A DNA stretch of 64,000 nucleotides from Cytophagaceae bacterium (GTDB lineage: Bacteria > Bacteroidota > Bacteroidia > Cytophagales > Spirosomataceae). The notes under the pieces are model-generated. The model did no database searches, was not told where the DNA came from, and saw only the letters and a list, made by a program, of their open reading frames with translations. This document shows positions 55,242 to 63,495 of the stretch, piece by piece. Position 1 is the stretch's first letter. Every line of letters starts with the position of its first letter. A program made the translations under genes and the position numbers. The stretch lies in NCBI GenBank assembly GCA_027491315.1, contig JAIXWL010000001.1, forward strand, positions 186,001 to 250,000, given 5' to 3'.

Positions 55242-55974
55242 TATGTTTTGCAATTACCTTGTCTCGTTGTACAGGATGACTGTCTAGCCATTCAATGATA
55301 TCTTCTGCTGTAAATTCCTTTAGGTTCTGAATGCCAAAATCTTCTACTATTTCCTTAATCAGAAGATAATCTTCCAGATAATCTAGGGTAACCCTTAACT
55401 CAGGCCTGTTAAGGGGTGGGCCATATTTGATGTGAAGCAGATTATAAGTTTCTTTAAACTCTGCACTATAAAACCTTTGAGAGACATGTTCCTTATCTTC
55501 TTCACTTGGCGAATTGTCAATAACCTTTTTTAATTCATCTGCTTTGTAAACCTGGACATCAAATCCCCAGGGCATTGATATTTCCGGTCCAGTGTTAGAA
55601 ACAATCCTGGAGAAAGGATAATTTTCGGTAAATATTTCAATTAAATTATCTACCATTCTATAATCAATTAGCGGGCAATCGCCGGTTATTTGAACCAAAG
55701 TATCTGTTTCAAACTGTTTCGCAGCAGAATAAACTCTCTCCAATACATTATGCTCGCTTCCTCTGTAATAAGGCAAATTGTTCGCTATACAAAACTCTAT
55801 GATCGGATCATCCTGCTTATTTATTGTTGTAGCAACTATTATTTTATCTAAAAACTTACTTTGCGATAAACGTCTTATTAGTATTTCAAGCATTGTAATA
55901 CCGCCTGCAAGCATCAAAGGCTTTCCGGGCAGTCTGCTACTCGTCATCCGAACTTCAATAGTAGCGTTTATCAT
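55231..55974 (-). CDS. SpsF/NeuA-like cytidylyltransferase
   Basis: A 247-residue nucleotidyltransferase. IEVRMTSSRLPGKPLMLAGG holds the CTP-binding R..S.RLPGK motif, then EILIRRLSQS, YYRGSEHNVLERVYSAAKQF and QITGDCPLIDYRMVD with the metal Asp. This pattern fits SpsF and CMP-nonulosonate synthetases such as PseF. In this context it probably makes the CMP-activated form of the acid built by PseI. Confidence 0.85.
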   Translation of the reverse strand: MINATIEVRMTSSRLPGKPLMLAGGITMLEILIRRLSQSKFLDKIIVATTINKQDDPIIEFCIANNLPYYRGSEHNVLERVYSAAKQFETDTLVQITGDCPLIDYRMVDNLIEIFTENYPFSRIVSNTGPEISMPWGFDVQVYKADELKKVIDNSPSEEDKEHVSQRFYSAEFKETYNLLHIKYGPPLNRPELRVTLDYLEDYLLIKEIVEDFGIQNLKEFTAEDIIEWLDSHPVQRDKVIAKHNEG

Positions 55975-55989
55975 ATTGATTTTGGCAAA

Positions 55990-56700
55990 TTAGGATATTA
56001 AACGAACGATACAAAAAGCTTCTGCGAAATCACAGCCAACAGCAACCCCCCATCTTTGCGCTTGAATTTTCAATGCTTCAGGCGAACGAGGATGAGGGAA
56101 TGGTCTTTTTTCAAATTCATAACTCTCCATTCCAATGATTTTTTTTTCAAGATTTGAGGATGAAAAGGATATGAAAAAATTAGGGATAAAGTGTCTTGGG
56201 TCTGATGATGCTCGCCATTCAGTACCAGATGGAGTTTCAAAAGTAACAATAGCTTTAACGCGCTCATTCTCCATCGGTCTGGTTGATGTTATTACGGCTT
56301 CAAAAGTACGCTGATGGTCAATATTTACATCCCCGCCATGGTGTGTAAATATAACATCAGGCTGGAATTCTTGTTTCTCCTTTTCGATCACCTTAATAAT
56401 ATCGAGTAAGGCTACGGAATCGAATCGGTTATCTGGAAAATCATATATGCTAACAGAACTATAGCCAATTGCAGCCTGAGCCTGCTTAATGTTGTTCCTG
56501 TGTATCAACAACTGCTCTTCCCATTTTTGAACATCTCTATTATCAGATCTGGAAGTAATACCCTCTCCCAAAATTACCACATGGCCGATCACACCATAAT
56601 CGGATATCAATCGGCTCATACTAGCCCCAAGTCCAAGCAACTCGTCATCAGGGTGAGCAACAACAATAAGTATTTTCTTATTTCTTAAATATTCTAACAT
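55990..56700 (-). CDS. PIG-L/LmbE family deacetylase
   Basis: A 236-residue zinc deacetylase. VVAHPDDELLGLG (residues about 13-25) gives the His-Pro-Asp-Asp metal site; FTHHGGDVNIDHQRTFEAV supplies the third His. It removes N-acetyl groups from sugars. The gene overlaps one formyltransferase-like gene by 23 nt, so deacetylation followed by N-formylation of the same nitrogen is a natural reading. Confidence 0.9.
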   Translation of the reverse strand: MLEYLRNKKILIVVAHPDDELLGLGASMSRLISDYGVIGHVVILGEGITSRSDNRDVQKWEEQLLIHRNNIKQAQAAIGYSSVSIYDFPDNRFDSVALLDIIKVIEKEKQEFQPDVIFTHHGGDVNIDHQRTFEAVITSTRPMENERVKAIVTFETPSGTEWRASSDPRHFIPNFFISFSSSNLEKKIIGMESYEFEKRPFPHPRSPEALKIQAQRWGVAVGCDFAEAFCIVRLIS

Positions 56701-57370
56701 TAGCTTTTAACTCCCCATTTTCTGAAATAACAGCATCATTGAACTCAAATCGTAAAAATTCTGTCTCTGTGAACGCATGCGGATAGCCCTCTGCATCCAA
56801 CATCCTTATTAAGTCATAGGCATCTGCAACTGAACTGACATCCTTTAAATTGCTTTCTGCGGGCACCCTTCTCTTAAAAATTACAGGGTCACCATTCTGC
56901 GGGACAGGCTTTATATTACCCTCAATTATTTCTTCGATCATCTCTTTAATTATTCCTGATGCCCTTTTAAAAATTTCATCAGCTGACCCATCTAAATTTA
57001 GATCCTTTTTTAGATAAATCGGTCCGGCATCTAAATCCTCCTCGACCTTTAATGCAGAAATTTTCGTTTTCTTATGTCCCCTTACAATAAGATTCTGCAA
57101 TGGACTGCCTCCTCTCCCGTAAGGAAGGTCTGTCATATGAAATACGATGCACTCAAACTCCTTGAAGATTTCAGCCGGAATTATATAAGACCAATGTGGG
57201 ATAAAAATCTTGTCCGGACGTAAACTCACAATTTTGGATAACTGGAATTCATCCTTACTTCTCAACCGAACCCAGTTCACATCCGGATTTTTTTCCAATT
57301 CTGAGAACGCGATATCATTCCAGGGCTTAGCTGTTAAGAAAATGTAAGTTGGTTTTATAGCAGCTTCCAT
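56678..57370 (-). CDS. Formyltransferase-like protein (copy 1)
   Basis: A 230-residue protein of the methionyl-tRNA formyltransferase fold. FHMTDLPYGRGGSPLQNLI holds the catalytic His, and EEDLDAGPIY the Asp. The Asn normally two residues before that His is Val here. A short C-terminal domain (about residues 170-230) replaces the tRNA-binding part of Fmt. It probably formylates an amino sugar with N10-formyl-THF. It overlaps pseI by 16 nt. Confidence 0.83.
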   Translation of the reverse strand: MEAAIKPTYIFLTAKPWNDIAFSELEKNPDVNWVRLRSKDEFQLSKIVSLRPDKIFIPHWSYIIPAEIFKEFECIVFHMTDLPYGRGGSPLQNLIVRGHKKTKISALKVEEDLDAGPIYLKKDLNLDGSADEIFKRASGIIKEMIEEIIEGNIKPVPQNGDPVIFKRRVPAESNLKDVSSVADAYDLIRMLDAEGYPHAFTETEFLRFEFNDAVISENGELKANVRIFKK

Positions 57371-58404
57371 GACAACGGCGTGCCTGCGTTTATGTCCTGC
57401 CCGGCTTTTTTACCCAAAACCTGATCATAATATTTAGGCTGCATTCCATCTCCTGGTCTGATCACCCTTAAATTTTCCTTACTAAAAACCTCACCTGCTT
57501 TAATATCTTCCACCACATATAATGATCTCTTAAATCTTAGACTCTTAAGTTCCGAATCCTGAACACCATAATAAACGCTTCCTAGTGATAAAAAGGCGCG
57601 TTCTGATTCGATAACTAATGCTTGCAATTCTGATGGCTCTATAGAGAATGAACTATCAACCCCGCCGTCTGCACGGTTAAGTGTAAAATGCTTTTCTATT
57701 ACCCGTGCGCCTAAACTTACGGAAGCGATAGCAGCACCTATGCCCATTGTATGATCCGATAAACCAATATGGCAATTAAACATTGCCCGCAAATGAGGAA
57801 TGGTTAGCAGGTTTGTATTTTCAGGAGTCGCAGGATAAGTACTGGTACATTTTAATAAAATGAGATCCTTACAACCGTTTTTCCTGAGTATTTTCACAGC
57901 ATCGTCAAGATCTGCTAAAGTTGCCAGACCGGTAGACATAATTACAGGTTTCCCGGTAGAAGCAATCTTCTTTAACAAAGGCCAATCAGTATTCTCGAAT
58001 GAGGCCACTTTATATGCCGATACATTCATACTCTCTAAAAAATCAACTGCAGTCTCGTCGAATGGGGTACTAAAAACAATCAGCCCTTTGCTTTTTGCAC
58101 GCTCAAAAATAGGTTTATGCCATTCCCATGGGGTGTGAGCTTCTTTGTAAAGATCATAAAGATTCCTGCCTTTCCACAAGGAATTATTATCGTTAATATC
58201 AAATAATCCACCGGATGTATTTATTGTCATCGTATCAGGTGTATAGGTCTGCAACTTTATGGCATGTGCTCCGCAATTTGCTGCAGCATCCACAATATCC
58301 AGTGCCCTTTCCAAAGATTGGTTATGGTTTCCTGACATTTCTGCTATTACGAAAGGCTTCTGTGAGTCGCCAATGGTAACATGATCAATTTTTATATCGT
58401 TCAT
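57355..58404 (-). CDS. pseI: Pseudaminic acid synthase (NeuB family)
   Basis: A 349-residue synthase from ATG 58404. The start IAEMSGNHNQSLERALDIV and AIKLQTYTPDTMT are typical of PseI rather than NeuB. STPFDETAVDFLE, VIMSTGLA and LLKCTSTYPATPENTNL are barrel motifs; GLSDHTMG and EKHFTLNRADGGVDSSFS bind metal and substrate. Residues about 285-349 form the SAF (antifreeze-like) domain. It condenses a 2,4-diamido-6-deoxyhexose with phosphoenolpyruvate. It overlaps formyltransferase-like genes on both sides, by one base on the upstream side (TGATG). Confidence 0.93.
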   Translation of the reverse strand: MNDIKIDHVTIGDSQKPFVIAEMSGNHNQSLERALDIVDAAANCGAHAIKLQTYTPDTMTINTSGGLFDINDNNSLWKGRNLYDLYKEAHTPWEWHKPIFERAKSKGLIVFSTPFDETAVDFLESMNVSAYKVASFENTDWPLLKKIASTGKPVIMSTGLATLADLDDAVKILRKNGCKDLILLKCTSTYPATPENTNLLTIPHLRAMFNCHIGLSDHTMGIGAAIASVSLGARVIEKHFTLNRADGGVDSSFSIEPSELQALVIESERAFLSLGSVYYGVQDSELKSLRFKRSLYVVEDIKAGEVFSKENLRVIRPGDGMQPKYYDQVLGKKAGQDINAGTPLSWKLL

Positions 58405-59033
58405 CAAGCTTTTTCTATTTTTAAATTATATTTAATTCCTTCAACCATAATGAATGCAGGGTATCTCTCATTGTCACAAACCCGCAGCAGGTTAAACTGT
58501 TCTCTAATTGGTAAATCAATATTTAGCTCACTATCTTGTGCAGTTCGTCGGGGATAGAATGTCGAATTACCCACTTGTTTTACACCCTGGTTATTCGGAT
58601 AATCTGCCAAAAACTTATCAAGCAATGAGAAAGTGGACGCCGCCTGCAGAGCTCGGATTTCATTGATCAATTCATGTCCTTCGAGATTCACATATTCTAC
58701 TCCATAAATTAAACCGGAATCCACTTTTTCTTCAGCCTCAAATAACGTAACCGCTATCCTAGATTTCCCTTCAAGAATTTGCCATGTTAAAGGAGACCAT
58801 CCTTTTCCTTCAGGTAAAAGGCTCTCATGAACTACCAGATTATATTTGTTCAAATGTAGACCTTTAAACAGCTTTTCACAAGATAAAAGTACGAGAACGT
58901 CGCCTTCAGAAACATCATTGTGAACCTGACAAAACTTACAATTCAGGCCCTGATGAGTCTTATTCTCTACATAAGTAACTATATACGGAATAATCCATGA
59001 ATTCTTATTGTCACATAATATCTGGAGTTTCAT
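58404..59033 (-). CDS. Formyltransferase-like protein (copy 2)
   Basis: A 209-residue protein with the formyltransferase core: NLVVHESLLPEGKGWSPLTW with the catalytic His and SLLP loop, and EKVDSGLIYG with the Asp. As in copy 1 the Asn two residues before the His is replaced by Val. The N-terminal Rossmann part is short. The C-terminal FYPRRTAQDSELNIDLPIREQFNLLRVCDNERYPA resembles the tail of sugar formyltransferases. It is placed between PseG and PseI, so its substrate is probably the diamino-sugar or the nonulosonate. Confidence 0.82.
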   Translation of the reverse strand: MKLQILCDNKNSWIIPYIVTYVENKTHQGLNCKFCQVHNDVSEGDVLVLLSCEKLFKGLHLNKYNLVVHESLLPEGKGWSPLTWQILEGKSRIAVTLFEAEEKVDSGLIYGVEYVNLEGHELINEIRALQAASTFSLLDKFLADYPNNQGVKQVGNSTFYPRRTAQDSELNIDLPIREQFNLLRVCDNERYPAFIMVEGIKYNLKIEKA

Positions 59034-60046
59034 AACTGGCTAAATATTCTAACAATACGATTGGCAGAGTTCAAAGGCTCAGACAGCTTATCAGGAAGGT
59101 TAGATAGTACTCTTTTGAAGGTACTAAGATCTAAGGCTGAAAAATCTCCTAAGCCCCTAGCTAAATTACTATTGATGAATCCATTATAAATCATGCGCTG
59201 ATTTTTTGTATAATAACCGGCATAACAATACAAACTTCTAGCATAGCATTCTAACAGCACGGTACTTGCAGATACAAAAGCATGTGTAGACTCATCTGCT
59301 AAAGATATGAGTTCCTCAGCGCTCAAATCAAAATATAGATTTAAAGGCGTCTCTGATTTGTAATTATTGAGTTTCTTTATAAGCTCTTCTGGATACTTAG
59401 AACTGTATACCAGATTAATTGAATCAAAACCACCATGTAGATTTAACAGTTCCAAGAATAGCAGGGAATATTCAAAATAATCAGTTCCACCCATACACAC
59501 AAAGGCAATTTTTTTATCCTGAACTTTCATTTTAAACGGGCTAAGAAAAGGCTTTCTTAACATAGCATATTCAAGTCCCGTATAAAATTGTGTTAAGGAG
59601 TTATCTGCATATCTGGCAGCCGGCGCATGATTTATAACTACATCTGCTACGAATTGGTCACCACCTAAATCATCAATATAAACAAGTTTGTTGCCTAATT
59701 GTTTAATGCTTTGCTGGTAATTTAACCCGAAGTGGTATCCATCTAAGACAACTATTTCATCACCGTTCAACTTCATATCGAGCTTGATTTCAATACCAAA
59801 TTGCATATCAGGGACAGCCAAATCATAATCAGGAACAATTTCATGTTGAATCTTCAGATTTAATATATGCCTCATAATAGATTCAGGTATTGGTGAAGAT
59901 ATAAAAACAATTTTCTGAGCTACCGGTTTAACCATTTCAATCAAGGCCAGCATTCGATATATATGGCCAAAGCCAATTTTAGAATTACCGTCAGCCCTGA
60001 AGACTATTGTCCGATCAATGGTGCATTCTAATGTTGATCCCTGCAT
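59030..60046 (-). CDS. pseG: PseG-like UDP-sugar hydrolase
   Basis: The ATG at 60046 (MQGSTLECTIDRTIVFRADG) gives 338 residues; an upstream TTG frame adds 22 unlikely residues. IVFRADGNSKIGFGHIYRML is the PseG hallmark (Gly-x-Gly-His). VVLDGYHFGLNYQQ, YIDDLGG, VINHAPAA and FVCMGGTDYFEYS follow. PseG removes UDP from 2,4-diacetamido-trideoxy-altrose before PseI acts. It overlaps the HisF-like gene by 32 nt and the formyltransferase by 4 nt. Confidence 0.87.
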   Translation of the reverse strand: MQGSTLECTIDRTIVFRADGNSKIGFGHIYRMLALIEMVKPVAQKIVFISSPIPESIMRHILNLKIQHEIVPDYDLAVPDMQFGIEIKLDMKLNGDEIVVLDGYHFGLNYQQSIKQLGNKLVYIDDLGGDQFVADVVINHAPAARYADNSLTQFYTGLEYAMLRKPFLSPFKMKVQDKKIAFVCMGGTDYFEYSLLFLELLNLHGGFDSINLVYSSKYPEELIKKLNNYKSETPLNLYFDLSAEELISLADESTHAFVSASTVLLECYARSLYCYAGYYTKNQRMIYNGFINSNLARGLGDFSALDLSTFKRVLSNLPDKLSEPLNSANRIVRIFSQL

Positions 60047-60800
60047 TTTTGATTTGTGATCTTGTTTGCATAAAGTTTTGGTCCCTATGTGCAAAAAAAC
60101 TTCCTGCTGCAACCGCGTCTGCCTTTCCTTTTAAAAAGCCCTCAACAAAGTGTTGTGCAAGTCCGCATCCTCCACTTGCAATTATTGGAATAGTTGAATT
60201 CTCTGAAATAGATTTAATTATATCTAGGTCAAGACCTTCCCTCATCCCATCATGACTAATATTACATAAAAGTAATTCTCCTGCTCCAAGTTTCTCTGCC
60301 CTCAAGGCCCAATCTAATGGATGATAAGATGTTTTTGTTTGCCCACCGTTAATGTAGACCCTATATTCCCCCTCTTCGTCTTTTTTGAAATCGATACTGA
60401 CAACGACACATTGTGCGCCAAACTTTTCTGAGGTTTCTGTAATTAACTCTGGATGATTAAAAGCGGATGTATTTATAGATATTTTATCAGCACCATTATT
60501 TAATAATTCCCTAAAATCGTCGGAAGATTTAATACCCCCACCCACAGTGATTGGCATAAAAATTTCTTCAGACACATTGTTAATTATAGCTGAAAGTCTT
60601 TTTATTTCTTTATTATTTCTATCAATATTTATAAATACAAGTTCATCTGCAGCTTGAGCCTGAAATATTTTAGCCTGCGAAACAGGATCTCCTATTTCTA
60701 TAACACCATTAAATTGCTTTGTAACAACCAACACCATCTTATTGGGGTGAGCTAATGCAGTTTTTAATTGTAATTTAGGAATTAATCTTTTCTTTGACAT
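60015..60800 (-). CDS. hisF: HisF-like imidazole glycerol phosphate synthase subunit, polysaccharide type
   Basis: A 261-residue TIM barrel. RLIPKLQLKT stands where true HisF has RIIxCLDVKD, so residue 11, the catalytic Asp of histidine-pathway HisF, is Gln. The second catalytic Asp is kept (VVSIDFK, Asp137). PITVGGGIKSSDDF and IPIIASGGCG are standard phosphate loops. With HisH (61560) and the WbpG-like enzyme (62181) it forms the known ammonia-channel set for making acetamidino groups on sugars. It is probably not for histidine biosynthesis. Confidence 0.88.
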   Translation of the reverse strand: MSKKRLIPKLQLKTALAHPNKMVLVVTKQFNGVIEIGDPVSQAKIFQAQAADELVFINIDRNNKEIKRLSAIINNVSEEIFMPITVGGGIKSSDDFRELLNNGADKISINTSAFNHPELITETSEKFGAQCVVVSIDFKKDEEGEYRVYINGGQTKTSYHPLDWALRAEKLGAGELLLCNISHDGMREGLDLDIIKSISENSTIPIIASGGCGLAQHFVEGFLKGKADAVAAGSFFAHRDQNFMQTRSQIKNAGINIRMHH

Positions 60801-60801
60801 A

Positions 60802-61563
60802 CTAATATATTCCTATAGATTTAATGAAAATCTGCCCTTCTGGTTGCAAAGAAGGATCTGAATCAGCTGAAGTAGGGAATATAATAAGACCAAAATCAAT
60901 GTTAACATCTGAAATTGCATCCTTTAAAGGGATACAACTATATATCCCTGAATTATTAGCATTAGATCCAAGGCACGTCCAATCTGATGGTTTGCTTGTG
61001 AACTTTAGTTCAATTATTTTCATATTTTCATCTAAACTGATTTGCTCTTTAGTAAATACGAAATTTATATATTTACCATCTGAAGCTTTAGTTTGAAACC
61101 AAAATAAAAGCTTGGAATTTTTAAGATTCAATTTTTTTGACCTCAATTCAATATGCAATGTTCTATTGTCTAAATTAATTGATTTTCTTCTGCCAGAAAA
61201 AATTGTATCTACATAATTATAAAAAAGTAAATTTAAATACCCTGCTCCTGGTTGTGCGTGGTTACTATCTAACCACCATGGAGATTGTAATATAGCTTCA
61301 CCATTACTAATCGTGATAAATGATGTACAGGCAAACTTAGATTGCCATGATTTCCAACATCCAATTGTTTGTTTATTATTATTAGGTTCGTCAAGTAAGG
61401 TATAAACTGTTTGCCAACTATGATTTGTAATTTCAAAATCATGATAAAACAGCCATTCCTTATCTTTAATGGCATATTCAGGCATTTTACATCCAAAAAT
61501 AAATACCACAAAAACACTTAGCCTGAGGACATTTTTTAATGCTCTATATTTGGACCATATCAT
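60802..61563 (-). CDS. Probable lipoprotein of unknown function between hisF and hisH
   Basis: A 253-residue protein with a hydrophobic N-terminus ending in VFIFGC, a loose lipobox with Cys25. The mature part is beta-rich with many aromatic residues (EWLFYHDFEITNHSW, SPWWLDSNHAQPGAGYLNLL, LLFWFQTKASDGKYINFVF) and looks like a jelly-roll of the carbohydrate-binding or concanavalin type. I do not recognise a family. It overlaps hisH by 4 nt and ends 1 nt before hisF, so it is fully embedded in a cytosolic enzyme set. A role in glycan binding at the envelope is only a guess. Confidence 0.7.
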   Translation of the reverse strand: MIWSKYRALKNVLRLSVFVVFIFGCKMPEYAIKDKEWLFYHDFEITNHSWQTVYTLLDEPNNNKQTIGCWKSWQSKFACTSFITISNGEAILQSPWWLDSNHAQPGAGYLNLLFYNYVDTIFSGRRKSINLDNRTLHIELRSKKLNLKNSKLLFWFQTKASDGKYINFVFTKEQISLDENMKIIELKFTSKPSDWTCLGSNANNSGIYSCIPLKDAISDVNIDFGLIIFPTSADSDPSLQPEGQIFIKSIGIY

Positions 61564-62180
61564 CTAGGATTCCAATTTATAAAATTTTGTAAAATTTGTA
61601 AGCCAAAATCTTGGCTTTTTTCAGGATGGAATTGAGTTGCAAATATATTATCCTTTAAAACTGAAGCAGTTACATCGTAGGTGTAATCGTAAATTGCTAT
61701 CACGTCTTTTGGATCATTTGCCTTCATATAATAAGAGTGCACAAGATAAAAATCCGGATCTTCAGGTAAACCCTTGAATAAGGGGACTTCCTTATTATAT
61801 TTTATCGTGTTCCAGCCAATGTTGGGTACTCGAAGGTTAGAATCAGCAGGCGTAAGCCTAACAATATCTGCATCAAACCAGCCCAAGCCCATAAACTCTC
61901 CACCCTCAAAGCTGCGTGTGCCCATGACTTGCATGCCTAAGCAAATTCCCATGGTGGGTTTAGCGTTTTTTAAGACTTCCTGATTTAATGCTTCTGAGAA
62001 ACCTGTTTTGTTTATTTTATCAATACAGTCCTTAAAAGCACCTACTCCCGGAATAATTATTCGATCTACATGAGCAAGATCCTCGGGATGCTTACATATC
62101 GTAACAGGTGATCCCAGGTAATCAAATGCATTGTAGACAGATAAAAGATTACCCATCCCATAGTCAACAATTCCTATCAT
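61560..62180 (-). CDS. hisH: HisH-like glutaminase subunit, polysaccharide type
   Basis: A 206-residue class I glutamine amidotransferase. MGICLGMQVMG gives the nucleophile Cys80, and ATQFHPEKSQ the His185/Glu187 pair. IIPGVGAF (oxyanion) is intact. It supplies ammonia to HisF and from there to the WbpG-like enzyme. It ends overlapping the lipoprotein start (ATGA) and begins directly after the amidotransferase gene. Confidence 0.9.
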   Translation of the reverse strand: MIGIVDYGMGNLLSVYNAFDYLGSPVTICKHPEDLAHVDRIIIPGVGAFKDCIDKINKTGFSEALNQEVLKNAKPTMGICLGMQVMGTRSFEGGEFMGLGWFDADIVRLTPADSNLRVPNIGWNTIKYNKEVPLFKGLPEDPDFYLVHSYYMKANDPKDVIAIYDYTYDVTASVLKDNIFATQFHPEKSQDFGLQILQNFINWNPR

Positions 62181-63377
62181 TTATTGTGATCTTTTCCAGT
62201 TTTCAAGCTGCTTTTCTGCATCTTCACGTTTCATTTTACCGTCCCTTGTCCATTGATTAAAATCCGGAAGTTTGGTTCCAGCTTCTTGTTCAAAAACATT
62301 TAATTTCCACGGAGATACTGTATGGCTCTTAGATATTTCAAAAAACTCTTCTTCTGTTAACCCTACCATTTCAAGAAAAATTTCCAGACTAGCCGGTTTC
62401 TTTCCTTCATACTTGCTCAGCATATCCATTCCTTCTTCTCTTGTCAACCTGTCATGGCGTATATCAATCGAGGCTAGGTGAGTAGGCCGAGTATATCCTC
62501 TTTTAATATACTTAATATAGTCTCTAACGCCCTGCATGTGACATTCTATCTTCTCGTAATTATACTGCTCAGGAACATTTTCAACAAGATCTCCCTGCCA
62601 GCCTAATTCATCCATAATAATCCGGGATTGCGTTTTAACATCCCAGGGAATATAGGACCCCAAACAAACACTTCGGTAATTCAATTGTCTCAACTCCTTT
62701 AAGGGCGGATAAGTATATGGCTTAAAATCTCTTTCATCCATATCTCCACCCAATCTCACCGCCATATCCAGAGCAGTTATTCCAAGATTTACAAAACGGT
62801 TAAATCTCTTTTCATCTACCTCTTCAGGCTGGTCATAACTGTAATAGGATGTGTATTCAGCAGAAGGCTCTCCCCAAAATATCAGGGGTACTTTAAACTT
62901 TAAGGCAATATGCATAGGATAAGAAAATATCCCGGTATGACAATGCCAGCAAAAGTCACCTTTTTCAAGAAAGCTTTGTAGCATTAACTTTTGTACAACC
63001 TTCCAATTGGGGGTAAAGGATATAAAATCAGCACCAAGGTTTCTAAGCACCTTGGTGGTGTTATCGTTTAAATTTGGCCTTAGAAATCCATGATCAAAAC
63101 GTACGACGAGGGGTTTAACTTTAAACTCCTTCATCAAATAATAAAGTGTCCAGACACTGTCCTTTCCACCGCTAAAAGGAACTATACAATCATAGTCGTA
63201 AAGTCCCCGATGACTCTCAATGAGCTCAGAAAGATCCCTTTTCCTACTTTCCCAATCTATCATTCCTTCTTTAAACTCAACTTGCCTGCAGATACTGCAA
63301 ACTCCTGTTTCATCAAAAGTAATACTTTCATGTGTTTCAGGTAATAAACACTTTGTGCATCTTTTCAGTCCGCTCAT
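62181..63377 (-). CDS. N-acetyl sugar amidotransferase (WbpG/PseA-like)
   Basis: A 398-residue ATP-pyrophosphatase. Zinc-type cysteines lie at Cys7, Cys10 and Cys27, Cys30 (CTKC and CSIC). The PP-loop is SGGKDS at residues 69-74. FCWHCHTGIFSYP, FWGEPSAEY and LGSYIPWDVK are family motifs. WbpG and PseA convert an N-acetyl group of a sugar to an acetamidino group using ammonia made by HisH/HisF. Next to PseG and PseI the product is likely an acetamidino pseudaminic acid or its precursor. Confidence 0.9.
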   Translation of the reverse strand: MSGLKRCTKCLLPETHESITFDETGVCSICRQVEFKEGMIDWESRKRDLSELIESHRGLYDYDCIVPFSGGKDSVWTLYYLMKEFKVKPLVVRFDHGFLRPNLNDNTTKVLRNLGADFISFTPNWKVVQKLMLQSFLEKGDFCWHCHTGIFSYPMHIALKFKVPLIFWGEPSAEYTSYYSYDQPEEVDEKRFNRFVNLGITALDMAVRLGGDMDERDFKPYTYPPLKELRQLNYRSVCLGSYIPWDVKTQSRIIMDELGWQGDLVENVPEQYNYEKIECHMQGVRDYIKYIKRGYTRPTHLASIDIRHDRLTREEGMDMLSKYEGKKPASLEIFLEMVGLTEEEFFEISKSHTVSPWKLNVFEQEAGTKLPDFNQWTRDGKMKREDAEKQLENWKRSQ

Positions 63378-63495
63378 ACTCTTTTATAACTATATGATAA
63401 ATTTGCTTTTATACTTTTCAAATAAAAATAATCAACCCACAAGGTAAATCATGCTGAAATTAGAATTTTTCGGCATGTGATCAAATGTACTTCCT

